From positions 124,001 to 188,000 of the forward strand of contig CAJNDS010002091.1 in the NCBI GenBank assembly GCA_905221605.1: DNA of 64,000 nucleotides, written 5' to 3'. The notes beneath the pieces are model-generated. The model did not search any database and was not told the origin of the DNA. It saw only the letters and a list, made by a program, of their open reading frames with translations. The DNA comes from Symbiodinium natans (taxonomy: Eukaryota; Sar; Dinophyceae; Suessiales; Symbiodiniaceae). Below are positions 41,991 through 51,115 of the stretch, one piece after another (the stretch's first letter is position 1; each line of letters starts with the position of its first letter). The position numbers were made by a program, and so were the translations under genes.

Positions 41991-44900
41991 GTCTTTGCAG
42001 CAACAAGTGTGACTTCTGGGGTTCGGGGAGCTCTTCGGGAAGGTCGTCAACCAGTTCCGTCGATGTCTCGGGCCCATGATGGTCCTCGTGCACAGAGGGG
42101 CGAAGCTGGTGCCAGGTCAAGAAGTGCAGAAGGACATGGCGAGCTTGGGAACAGGCCAAGGAATGTGTATGCTCGTGGTTATGGTGCCAAGCGATCTGCC
42201 TCAGCGAGTCCGTCGCCAAGTGGTGGTAGAGGAGTTGTGGGTGAGAGGTTGTCTGGAGGGGATGTCTGTGGTGTCCCGCCGTTTGACCGAGCCTTCAGGG
42301 CTCGCTTGGAGCCTGAGCTAGGGATAAGGGGAGATTATGAGCCGCTGAAGAGACCTGAGGGAGTTGCAACCCTTGGTGCGCCTTGTGAAGCTCCTCCTGG
42401 TCTCAGTCCTCCCGTTGCTCCAGGAAGCGAGCAACAACCAGGCGATGTGGCGCCTGCAGCTCCGTCAAGCCCTTCTCCGATGGACATTGTGCTTACCGGT
42501 ATCGGGCAGCTGCAACAGATGTTGCTGAAGAAGGGAGACGGGTTGGATGTGGATAAGGCGTCGCCGAATTTTCCGATGTTGCCTGACTACACTCCGGAAT
42601 CTGGTGCCATAGACTTCCAGGACTGGCTGTATCTTGTGGAGCAACAAGTGTCTGCTATGGCGGCAAGCGCTGGCGAGTGGTGGAAACAAGTCATGGGTTC
42701 GGCCTTGGAAGCATACCAGGAGTATCAGGCGCTTTCGCCGATCAAGCGGCTTGGGGTGAAAGCAAGGCTATCAGAGGAGCTTCAGGACGGCAAGTACCAG
42801 AAGCTTGCGAAAAAGGTGGCAGCCTTACTTCTAGCAGCGCTTCCGACAGGTGTCCGAGATGAGCTAGTGGCCTATCGTGTGCAGGGGACTCATCAGATAC
42901 TGTTCAGGCTGATGGCTGTGTACCAGCCTGGGGGCGCTCAGGACCGGGCACAACTTCTGAAACAGTTGGAGGTGAGTGAATCTCCAGGAACAGCGACGGA
43001 TGCAGTGGTTGCATTACGGAGATGGTATCGCCTGTACCAGCGAGCTTTGGATCTTGGTGTTTCCTTGCCAGATGAGTCCGTCCAGGTGAAGTCTTTGGGG
43101 GTCTTAACGAAGAAGGTGGCGGAGACAAATCAAGACTTTCGCTTTAAGGTGTCCTTGGCGAAGGCGGAGCTTCAGATTGACACCAGACCCACCTCGGAGA
43201 ATGTGTTGAAGTACTTCCAACATCTCCTTGCAGAATGTGAGCAGCTTGGGGCTACTGGGAGAAAGGCTACACCGTCACAGGCATCGGAGGCTCCCGGACC
43301 CAAACTGAAGGGCATGCAGCAACAGCCCTCAGATGCCGGAAATACCACTCAGAGGCCAAAGGCCAAGGCCTCTCCACCGCCTACGAATCCGACAAAGCCG
43401 TGTTCATGGTTCACTACTGATGATGGTTGCAGAAATGGAAAGAACTGCAGTTTCAGGCATTCGTGGGAGGGTCTTCAGCGAGCCGAACGGTGCCTCCTTT
43501 GTGGTTCGACGAAGCACAGGGCAAGGGATTGTCCTACGAAGAAGGTGAGTCCTACTGACAAACCGGCCCCAAAGCCGAGGTTGGCCAAACAGCAGGCTGC
43601 AGCAGCTACTCCTACAACAGGGGCAGCTTCCTCGGAAGGTCCTTCGCTTTCGTCAGGTCCGTCGGTGCCGGCTGGAGATGCTACTCGTGAGCAGCCTTCA
43701 AGCCTTCCTCCTTCAACCTCAAACAAGATCGACACGGAGCAGGTGGCGGCGATGTTGTCCGAAACAAACAAGATGCTGAAGGCCTTGACTTCCACTCAGG
43801 CTCAGGGCTCTGGCACAGGTTCGGCTTCTTCGGCGCCCTCGGATCCTTTGGGGGTTATACAGAGACAGTTGGAGGATTTGCGGCGACTGCGAATGCTGGT
43901 GGTGCTTCCGGAGAGGGTTGGCAATGAAGACTTCCGTGTGAAAATGGATGTGTATGAACGGTTGCTGCAGACTGAGCCAGAGGCGGTTGAGAAGGATTCC
44001 GAGGAGAAGATGGCCCTGTTGGATTCGGGAGCGAGCCATGCCTTTCGGGTTGCTGTTGACGATCGTGAGGTGGAACAAGGAAAGTTGGTGAAGGTTGCCT
44101 TGGCCAATGATGATCACGTTGTCCTTTCGCAGAACGCTGGTGGAACCCTGTTGTCTTCGCCTTCTACGAACCCTTCGGGTGGTGGAACGATACTACCTAT
44201 GGGACAGTTGGTGCAGTTGCTTGGATGCACGGTACGATGGTCTCCGACAAGGCTTGAAGTTCGACACCCGATCCATGGCAAGTTGCGAGTGAAAGTCAAC
44301 CATTTCTGCCCAGAGCTGACCGAGGTGAGCGCGCTACAGCTCATCAAGGAATTGGAGGAAAAACGGGTTGGCGAGTTCACGAAGACCTTGGAGGATATGG
44401 AGAGGCAGCTCAAGGAGATTGAGCTCTCGGGCTGTGGAGATCGCGGTTGGGAACAGCACCTCATGGATCTGGTGGAAACTGGGGCTCGAACGAGTTTCTG
44501 TGGCTTCATCCAGAAGGTGCCCTATTTGCAGGGGGTGACCCCGGAGGCTTTCGCGACCATCCCTGAGGAGTTCCCGGTGACGAACAAAGAGGGCTGGAGG
44601 CTCTTGAAGGGCATGCCGTGGAGTAGAAGGAAACGAAGGAGTATGTTCCTTAGCAACAACTGGCTGGTGCATCTCTTCTCGGGAGACAAAAGGAAGAAGG
44701 GGCTGGCTTCTTCAAGCGAATGGAAGGCCAGTCTGCACCGTGATGATGTTCTGGTGGAGGTGGACCTGAACCTTAGCAGTCACTTCGACATGTTAAAGAA
44801 GGATGGCATCTTCAAGCTGCTTTTGTGGGGAGCTGCTCGGGGCAAAATTAAGGCTCTATTTGGGGGACCGCCTCGAAGAACCTTTCCCTTTACAGGAAAT

Positions 44901-47900
44901 GAGACGATGCTGTCCTCGCAACATGTTCGGGAAGTTCAGCTGGTTGCCAGGGCGATGATCCTTTGGTCAGTAGCTTCTGAGGGTAGGAGGATCCTTTGGA
45001 GAGAGGGATCTTTAGAAACCCCGGGTCCTGGAGTTGGTTGGTTGCTGGAACATCCGAGAGTTGAATCGGGGAAGGTTCCTGGACTAGAGCAAGGCGACAA
45101 CAAGGAGAGTGACCTTGAGGAGCAAGAGAGGCTGGCTAAGGAATGGTTCGACCTGGGCAAGTTTTCGCATCGTGAGTGCCGCATGTTGTTGGAAGAGATG
45201 AACTTCAAGAAGAACTTGCGAGCCTCATCCCGAGGCGAACAAGAAGGATCTGTGGTGCTTGGCGCATATGCTCATGGCGGCAATCGGGGGGTTACTACAG
45301 AGGCACTCCAGAGACCGTGGTTGACGAAGTACCTGAACATGTTTATGCGGTGGAATGTGGAAACGCAGCTGCATGAGGATTGCTCTTGGTCGGCTTTGTT
45401 GGTCATGGAGACGAATGAAGTGCCTCGACATCGAGATGTCCGGAACGCTCGTGATAGTAACAACTACTTGATTGGGTTGGGCGATGATGATCCTGGCCGC
45501 GAGGTTTCCTCCGGTCTGTGGCTTGAAGGGGACCTGGATGGACAGAATGGGTTGGGCGATGATGATCCTGGCCGCGAGGTTTCCTCCGGTCTGTGGCTTG
45601 AAGGGGACCTGGATGGACAGAAATTTGGTGGTGGAGGGAGATGTGTCGAAAGGTCCTGTCCATTCTCTGGCTTTGAACAATTAAAGGGCTGTTTGGTTGA
45701 GATCTCTGGAAGGATGACGAGGTTCAATCCAAAACAACACCATGCGTATGTGGGGAAGGATCAAACTCAGAAGGAGCTTCTCGTGGCGGCCTACACACCT
45801 CTCGGCCTCGACAAGTTGCCGGATGAAAAGGTCGGGAAACTTCGATGCTTGGGTTTTCCGATACGCTCAACCTTGGAATGGGATGAGGGCCCAGCGCTAC
45901 ATGGAAGGGACCAGGTTCGTGAGGCTCAGGAGGAGCTGGAAAGTGAGGATGAGGAGGAGGCCAATGGACGGGTGCCATGCTACGACCTGTTTGGAACGAC
46001 CATGTGGAAAACCTTTGCGAGGATGTACACCATGGATGAGGTCAAGTGTGATTTGGAAAACTTGGGACCTACGACTTTGGGTACGAACCTCAATCTCTGG
46101 TCTTTGGAGGGTGAGGATGGTCATGGTCTGAAGGCCGGTACAAGAACAAGTCGATGGCCAACGGGGATGATAAGTTCTGTCTGTGATGCTCTATGTGCTT
46201 GGCCCGGTTTTGCTACGCGAGAACATGCTTTGACCAGTATGGTTCGAAGGCTGGGAAGGCGAGATGGTGAAGAAGGTGAAGGGAAGCTCGCTAAATTCAG
46301 CTTGGAGGAATGGCGCATTCACCTGAGACGGGACCATTTGCCATACAGGAAGGATTGCCGGGAGTGCATCCAAAGGGCGACGGGCAAGCCACATAGGAGA
46401 GTCGCTCATCCTTCAGCGTATGTCCTGAGCATTGACACTGCTGGTCCGTTTAGGGCGACGGGCACTGATGGAGCGCGCTACCTGCTAGTCGGGTGTTTCC
46501 GCTTTCCTAAGATCCCAGAAACAGGGGACCCTGAGCAGTCTGGTGTGCAGCCTGGGGACGTGGACAAACCGGATGACGAGGGTGATTGGTTGCCTGGGAT
46601 GGAGGGCGAGGATGTCGTATCAGAGGTTCCTGCTACTGAAGGTGCGCCTGTAGGGGTCTCGGAGGAGCTTGGCCCTGATCCTGCTGCTATTCGTGAGGAA
46701 GATGATCCGAAACAGGAGGAGATCAAGGCCCTGGAGCGTATGTCTGAGCCCTTCGAGTTCGAGTCTGCCTATCTTTGTCGACCCTTGAAGACCAGGAAGA
46801 AGGCGGAAACACTCAAGGCCTTGCAGGAGATGTACCTGTCTCTAAGACAACGGGGCCTGCCAGTCTTACGAGTACATTGCGACCGAGCAAGGGAGTTCAT
46901 GAACGAGGGTATGGACATGTGGGCAGCGGCGAGGGACATCATAGTCACGAAGACTCAAGGCGATGATCCGTCACAAAATGGGGCGGCGGAGCGGGCTGTT
47001 GGTTTCATCAAGGGCCGGGTGCGAACTTTGCTTGGACAGGCCAAAGCCTACAGCAAGCTTGGAGATGCCGTAGTGAGATCGTGGTGGTCAAGGGCGGCAT
47101 CAACGATTTGCCAACAACACGCTGCTCAGGCCTTTGGAAGGGGCAATCCTAGCGTCGCTCCTTTCGGATCACAGGTGTTCATCAAGAGGAAGAGGTATGG
47201 CCAAGGGGGCACTGACTTCGAGGACAAGTGGATCCAGGGGTCTTATTTGGGGCCTGTTGAGACAGTCTCCCATGGTCATGTTGTTCGCACCGTGCAGGGC
47301 AATGTTTGGTACACAACAAATGTCCGTCGCCTACCCGAACTACCTCCGTACGAAGATGAAGGTGATGACTGGCATCCTGAACGACGCGTGGTTGGAAAAA
47401 CACCGCCTGTGGTGCGAGTCTTTAGGGCCGACGAGGGTGGCGAGGATGGCAACGTCTTTTGCATGAGCAGATTGGTGGAACCAGTGTCGACAACTACTGA
47501 CGCTGTTCCGGATAATGAAACCACTGAAGGTTGGATGGAGTCCGCTGGAGGTGAAGACGCTGGTGACGATATGGATGAGTCCCAGTGGTTGGTGGAGGAC
47601 CAAGAGGGTGAGATGGATGGCCGCTATTGGTCTCGCTGTGTGCTAGATGAGGAACACAACTTACGACGATGTGTGCCGGAGGACTATCAAGAACTGTTTG
47701 AGGGTGTGAACCAGGCGACGTTGGAAGCTGAAAGGGCTTTGGAGCAAAGGGAGTCGCAGAAGGTTTACAAGACCTACTCGGTTGGGGATTGGTTCCGGCT
47801 ATGTCGCTTTGTGGAGGATGATGACGGGAAACATGGTGTCGAGCCTGTCTTGGAGAACCTTGAAGGTCCTCTTCAGGTCGTATACACTGTACAGCTTGAC

Positions 47901-50309
47901 GAGGTGAAGCAATTCCTTCCGCGGTGGAAGGAGGCCATTGGAAAGGAGATGAAGGCTCTGCTGGATGCGGGAGCCTTGGTTCCCCTCACGGAGGAGGAGC
48001 ATCGTCGTCTTGAGAGGGCGGGAGTGTTATCTATACTTCCGGCTAAAGGAGTCTTCACGGCAAAACCTCCAGACAATCCTGAGCTGCTTGATGATCCTGG
48101 AAGAGAGTTGGTGAAGGGGTCGCCTTCATTCTTCAAAAGAAAGGCTCGTCTTGTCATATGTGGCAACTTCGAGGGAAGGAGTCAGAAGGAAGACAGCTAT
48201 GCAGGGGGATGTCAAGGGGAGTCCTTGAGGGCGATGATTGTTCATGCCGCACACAAACGAGGTGGATCACGTCCTTGGAAGGCAGCAGGAACAGACATCA
48301 GGAATGCCTTCATCTTGGCCCCGATGGACGATGGCGAGGTGGTGCATTGCCTTTACCCTCCCAAGGTGTTCCAGGCGGCGGAAATACCGTTTGCGAAGTG
48401 CTTATTTCGGGTGGACCGAGCTCTTTATGGCTTTAGGCGCTCTCCGAAGCTGTGGAGTACCTTCCGGGACAACAGACTGAGGCGAGCTCGATTCAAGGTG
48501 GGAGAGCTGGATGCCTTCCTCAGACAGCACAGGGCGGATGAGAATGTTTGGAGTGTGGTGGTCATGACGCCTGGCCCAGATGGAACGATGCAGGAAGAAG
48601 TTCGGGCATTCGTCAACGTTTATGTTGACGACATCTTGTATCTGGGTGAGGAGGAGGTCGTTGCGGCTACTCATGGGTGGATCACACAAGAATGGAAGGC
48701 CTCGGATTTGACATGGGCATCCATGGAACAGCCAGTTCGTTTCCTGGGGCTAGAGATCTACGAGACGCTCAACGGCTTCAAGATCGGGCAGACTGGCTAC
48801 ATATCTGAGGTACTTCGACACTATGATGTTCAGGGGCATGGTCACGGGACGCCATGTCCTCAGTCATGGCTGCTGGGGGAGGTGAACTTTGATGAGAAGC
48901 AGTACGACGAGCAGACCTTGAGGCGTGCTCAGAAAATCACTGGCGAACTTCTCTGGCTTTCAACAAAGGGCCGGCCAGACTTGATACACACAGTTGCCAC
49001 CATGAGCAGTCTGTGCGTGAGGGACCCTGAGACTGTGGAGCGCATCGGCATGAGAACCTTGGGCTACTTGAAGGCGACGGCCGATTGGTTCTTGTTCTAC
49101 GAGCCGACAACCCACAACCATGATGTGGAGGGTTACAGTGATGCCAGCTTTGCCCCCCAAGGGGGGCGGAGCATCGGTTGCTCGCTGGCTTGCTATCTGG
49201 GGTGCCCCATATCTTGGCGATGTGGGAGACAACCACTGGTTTCTCTGTCTGTTGCCGAGGCAGAGCTCATAGAGGCTGTCAATGCCATCCAGATGGTCTA
49301 TGGACTCTCATCTTTTACCTCCGAAATCAGGCCGGACCCTCCTCGCCTGGGACTTTACGTCGACAATCAGGCTGCTGTAGGACTGTGTTCCGAGGCAGCT
49401 GGAACTTGGAAAACTCGTCACCTACGAGTTCGTGCCTTTCATCTTCGTGAGGCGGTGCGTCTCAAGGAGATTACCCTTCGACATATCCCTGGTGTTTCTC
49501 AATTAGGAGACTTAGGTACAAAGGCCTTCTCGAAGCCAAGACTCCTGGAGCTTTGCCGTATGTGGGGATTGGGAACAACTTCGCCAAGAGAGCAGCAGCC
49601 GGGACCAGCAACAGGCAGCACTGCAGCAACGGCACACACTACAACACCGGGGGTGGTTGGGGTGATAGCTAGATTGGTGTTGCTTTTGGGTTGGTTGGTT
49701 CAGGGTACTCGTGGAGCCTCGACAAAGCGAAGTTCGAATGTTCCTGCTGAGGATGTTGGAGGGATACAAATCAGTGTTGCTTGGGAGTTTTATGCGCTGG
49801 TTTTTGTCAGCTTGGTGGCTGCGATTGGTGCATGGGAGGCGATCAAGTGGCTGTTCGAGTGGTACGCTCTGAAGAGGGATTGTTCAGTCTCGGAGGCAAG
49901 GAATGCTCGGCGGCTACGGCGACTGCAACAGGCTGTGCAGCAGGAGCTGGGTTCGTATGGTTTGGGACAGAATGGCCCTATGACACCTGAGCTAGCTCCA
50001 AGGCACAGCCCTGCATCCGCTCCAGAAGGGCGCGGTCCGGTTCCCTCGCTGGATAGGTCGGCCTCTTCTTGGGAAGAACCGCCACCTCCTGTACGTCAGA
50101 CGCGGCGAAGGACACGAGATGCCAACACTCAGACCCCTCGTGAAGCTTATGTGAAGTTTCGGGGCCCCTTCTTTGCATCTCAGCGGGGAGATCACGTCCA
50201 CCTTTACGGAGATTGTCAAGGCCTGAAGAGCGCCTACACGAACATCGATGCAAAGGGCATGTGTGCCTACTGCGACGGTCGAAAATCTCTGTATGAGCTG
50301 GTGGGCTGA
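41331..50309 (+). CDS. Copia-type Gag-Pol polyprotein
   Basis: About 2990 residues, numbered from 41331 (a GTG, not a real start). 1-225: twelve 19-residue repeats. About 410-680: Gag-like helical region. C691: CCCH finger (C-x8-C-x5-C-x3-H). C721: zinc knuckle CLLCGSTKHRARDC. D898: protease motif LLDSGASHAF. 1360-1500: possible jelly-roll domain with H1367-x-D1369 and H1470/H1471. H1664, H1669, C1676, C1679: integrase zinc site. D1702, D1851, E1887: integrase core, D-148-D-35-E. RT (RVT_2 type) with YVDD at 2431-2434. RNase H from D2604. 2774-2792 and about 2817-2840: hydrophobic segments. 2955-2985: Cys/His-rich tail. It makes and integrates element cDNA in virus-like particles. One frame holds gag and pol, as in Drosophila copia. 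Confidence 0.93.
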   Translation: MLHEDRGVPHGDRASFATQVLHEDRGVPHGDRASFATQVLHEDRGVPHGDRASFATHALREDRGVPRGDRASQHLMLREDRGVPHGDRASFATQVLHEDRGVPHGDRASFATQVLHEDRGVPHGDRASFATHALREDRGVPHGDRASSASHALREDRGVPHGDRAYPASHALREDRGVPHGDRASFAHAPREDRGVPHGDRAYPASHALPEDRGVPHGDRVFAATSVTSGVRGALREGRQPVPSMSRAHDGPRAQRGEAGARSRSAEGHGELGNRPRNVYARGYGAKRSASASPSPSGGRGVVGERLSGGDVCGVPPFDRAFRARLEPELGIRGDYEPLKRPEGVATLGAPCEAPPGLSPPVAPGSEQQPGDVAPAAPSSPSPMDIVLTGIGQLQQMLLKKGDGLDVDKASPNFPMLPDYTPESGAIDFQDWLYLVEQQVSAMAASAGEWWKQVMGSALEAYQEYQALSPIKRLGVKARLSEELQDGKYQKLAKKVAALLLAALPTGVRDELVAYRVQGTHQILFRLMAVYQPGGAQDRAQLLKQLEVSESPGTATDAVVALRRWYRLYQRALDLGVSLPDESVQVKSLGVLTKKVAETNQDFRFKVSLAKAELQIDTRPTSENVLKYFQHLLAECEQLGATGRKATPSQASEAPGPKLKGMQQQPSDAGNTTQRPKAKASPPPTNPTKPCSWFTTDDGCRNGKNCSFRHSWEGLQRAERCLLCGSTKHRARDCPTKKVSPTDKPAPKPRLAKQQAAAATPTTGAASSEGPSLSSGPSVPAGDATREQPSSLPPSTSNKIDTEQVAAMLSETNKMLKALTSTQAQGSGTGSASSAPSDPLGVIQRQLEDLRRLRMLVVLPERVGNEDFRVKMDVYERLLQTEPEAVEKDSEEKMALLDSGASHAFRVAVDDREVEQGKLVKVALANDDHVVLSQNAGGTLLSSPSTNPSGGGTILPMGQLVQLLGCTVRWSPTRLEVRHPIHGKLRVKVNHFCPELTEVSALQLIKELEEKRVGEFTKTLEDMERQLKEIELSGCGDRGWEQHLMDLVETGARTSFCGFIQKVPYLQGVTPEAFATIPEEFPVTNKEGWRLLKGMPWSRRKRRSMFLSNNWLVHLFSGDKRKKGLASSSEWKASLHRDDVLVEVDLNLSSHFDMLKKDGIFKLLLWGAARGKIKALFGGPPRRTFPFTGNETMLSSQHVREVQLVARAMILWSVASEGRRILWREGSLETPGPGVGWLLEHPRVESGKVPGLEQGDNKESDLEEQERLAKEWFDLGKFSHRECRMLLEEMNFKKNLRASSRGEQEGSVVLGAYAHGGNRGVTTEALQRPWLTKYLNMFMRWNVETQLHEDCSWSALLVMETNEVPRHRDVRNARDSNNYLIGLGDDDPGREVSSGLWLEGDLDGQNGLGDDDPGREVSSGLWLEGDLDGQKFGGGGRCVERSCPFSGFEQLKGCLVEISGRMTRFNPKQHHAYVGKDQTQKELLVAAYTPLGLDKLPDEKVGKLRCLGFPIRSTLEWDEGPALHGRDQVREAQEELESEDEEEANGRVPCYDLFGTTMWKTFARMYTMDEVKCDLENLGPTTLGTNLNLWSLEGEDGHGLKAGTRTSRWPTGMISSVCDALCAWPGFATREHALTSMVRRLGRRDGEEGEGKLAKFSLEEWRIHLRRDHLPYRKDCRECIQRATGKPHRRVAHPSAYVLSIDTAGPFRATGTDGARYLLVGCFRFPKIPETGDPEQSGVQPGDVDKPDDEGDWLPGMEGEDVVSEVPATEGAPVGVSEELGPDPAAIREEDDPKQEEIKALERMSEPFEFESAYLCRPLKTRKKAETLKALQEMYLSLRQRGLPVLRVHCDRAREFMNEGMDMWAAARDIIVTKTQGDDPSQNGAAERAVGFIKGRVRTLLGQAKAYSKLGDAVVRSWWSRAASTICQQHAAQAFGRGNPSVAPFGSQVFIKRKRYGQGGTDFEDKWIQGSYLGPVETVSHGHVVRTVQGNVWYTTNVRRLPELPPYEDEGDDWHPERRVVGKTPPVVRVFRADEGGEDGNVFCMSRLVEPVSTTTDAVPDNETTEGWMESAGGEDAGDDMDESQWLVEDQEGEMDGRYWSRCVLDEEHNLRRCVPEDYQELFEGVNQATLEAERALEQRESQKVYKTYSVGDWFRLCRFVEDDDGKHGVEPVLENLEGPLQVVYTVQLDEVKQFLPRWKEAIGKEMKALLDAGALVPLTEEEHRRLERAGVLSILPAKGVFTAKPPDNPELLDDPGRELVKGSPSFFKRKARLVICGNFEGRSQKEDSYAGGCQGESLRAMIVHAAHKRGGSRPWKAAGTDIRNAFILAPMDDGEVVHCLYPPKVFQAAEIPFAKCLFRVDRALYGFRRSPKLWSTFRDNRLRRARFKVGELDAFLRQHRADENVWSVVVMTPGPDGTMQEEVRAFVNVYVDDILYLGEEEVVAATHGWITQEWKASDLTWASMEQPVRFLGLEIYETLNGFKIGQTGYISEVLRHYDVQGHGHGTPCPQSWLLGEVNFDEKQYDEQTLRRAQKITGELLWLSTKGRPDLIHTVATMSSLCVRDPETVERIGMRTLGYLKATADWFLFYEPTTHNHDVEGYSDASFAPQGGRSIGCSLACYLGCPISWRCGRQPLVSLSVAEAELIEAVNAIQMVYGLSSFTSEIRPDPPRLGLYVDNQAAVGLCSEAAGTWKTRHLRVRAFHLREAVRLKEITLRHIPGVSQLGDLGTKAFSKPRLLELCRMWGLGTTSPREQQPGPATGSTAATAHTTTPGVVGVIARLVLLLGWLVQGTRGASTKRSSNVPAEDVGGIQISVAWEFYALVFVSLVAAIGAWEAIKWLFEWYALKRDCSVSEARNARRLRRLQQAVQQELGSYGLGQNGPMTPELAPRHSPASAPEGRGPVPSLDRSASSWEEPPPPVRQTRRRTRDANTQTPREAYVKFRGPFFASQRGDHVHLYGDCQGLKSAYTNIDAKGMCAYCDGRKSLYELVG
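45474..45623 (+). repeat. In-frame 75 bp tandem duplication in the polyprotein
   Basis: The block beginning GGGTTGGGCGATGATGATCC occurs at 45474 and again at 45549, coding twice for GLGDDDPGREVSSGLWLEGD. The two copies appear identical, so the duplication is recent. It lies within the possible jelly-roll domain. Confidence 0.9.
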
Positions 50310-50329
50310 ATCTGTGCTGAGAACAGCCC

Positions 50330-50338
50330 AAGGAGGAG
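50330..50338 (+). promoter_or_regulatory. Polypurine tract
   Basis: AAGGAGGAG lies immediately before the 3' LTR, the expected place for plus-strand priming. Confidence 0.75.
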
Positions 50339-50791
50339 TGTTGGGATAAGGGAAGCCTCTGAGAAGGCTGAAGTGGAGAAGGGCACCATGCCTTTGTGTG
50401 CAGGATGTTCTGCATATGTAAGCATTGCTACAGCACAGGTGTGCAGGACGTTCAGCATATGTAAGCATTGCTTCGGCACAGGCGAGAGCAGAGCTCCGCA
50501 TATGTAAGCATTGCGACTGGATTTTGGCTCAAGGCTCAAGCATGAAAAAGTGCGTGCCTGGATTGGGGTGTGAGGGTTTTGGGGGGTGTTTCCCGGGTGG
50601 TTCCTCTAGCTTAGGCTGGTCTAGCCTCTTCCGGACCCCCCCTAGCCCGGTGGTCCCCGTCCAGGGTTTTTTCCGTCTTGAGGGTTTGGTTGAAGCTGGG
50701 GCTTTCTGGGTGTAGTCCTGGTTTCCCTTAGATCCCTCTTTTCGATGGCCGCTCCTGCGCCCTCCGCCCCTGGTCCTCACGAGGATCAAGG
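50339..50791 (+). repeat. 3' LTR
   Basis: Same sequence as the 5' LTR at an offset of 10514 bp. The following bases 50792-50796 (GAAAC) repeat the bases before the 5' LTR. Confidence 0.93.
50521..50540 (+). other. Relict spliced-leader-like sequence in the 3' LTR
   Basis: Same 20 nt as at 40007-40026, offset 10514. Confidence 0.7.
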
Positions 50792-50796
50792 GAAAC
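50792..50796. repeat. Target-site duplication, right copy (GAAAC)
   Basis: Partner of 39820-39824; it fixes the outer LTR edge at 50791. Confidence 0.85.
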
Positions 50797-50895
50797 CTAG
50801 GCATCGGGCAACCTTTGCTGCACATGTGTGTGTCACATCCTGTCACACTCAAGATCCGTTTTAGAGTTTAGGGTTTAGGGTTGCTTCAGGCAAAA

Positions 50896-51004
50896 CCCAG
50901 AGACTCCAAAACCCCTCAATTAAGGAATATCCCTTAAATCATAATCGGAACCCTAGTATGATTCAAGGTACATTCCTTAATTAAGTGGTTTTGGAGTCTC
51001 TGGG
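50896..51004. repeat. CCCAGAGACTCCAAAACC inverted-repeat element
   Basis: Ends CCCAGAGACTCCAAAACC and GGTTTTGGAGTCTCTGGG are perfect complements, followed inward by AATTAAGGAATAT / ATTCCTTAATTAAG arms. One copy only, about 100 bp from the retrotransposon edge. Confidence 0.75.
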
Positions 51005-51009
51005 AACAT

Positions 51010-51115
51010 CCCCCACCATGCTGTGTGGAATGTCAAGATTGCCACGAGCATGCTGTTATGCAAGCCGGACCCTCCGGCTGAGGAATATGACTTTTCTGCG
51101 CTTCTGACATACTGT
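51010..51115 (+). CDS. Exon-like island, unidentified
   Basis: Plus strand reads LLCKPDPPAEEYDFSALLTY within about 34 open codons. The minus strand is partly open too, so the strand call is weak. Confidence 0.3.

Larger units (their letters stand above)
39825..50791 (+). mobile_element. Ty1/copia-type LTR retrotransposon
   Basis: A 10967 bp element with two direct 453 bp LTRs (39825-40277 and 50339-50791) that look identical by eye, a GAAAC 5 bp duplication on each side (39820-39824, 50792-50796), a half-tRNA-iMet-like primer site at 40278 and a purine tract at 50330-50338. Domain order gag, zinc fingers, protease, integrase, RT, RNase H is the copia order. Matching LTRs suggest recent insertion, yet the N-terminal coding part is shifted by 2 bp within a tandem repeat. 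Family assignment is firm; autonomy is doubtful unless the shift is an error or is bypassed. Confidence 0.95.

Noticed and set aside
41337-42012. Frame-1 continuation of the first gag frame (RIVVYLMEIGP repeats)
   Set aside because: It is the out-of-frame reading of the same tandem repeat after the 2 bp insertion; the frame-3 reading joins to all Pol domains.
41298-42219. Long minus-strand open frames (up to 221 codons) rich in RPDLHEVHHDPHE
   Set aside because: They are the reverse reading of the 57 bp gag repeat, which lacks stops in several frames.
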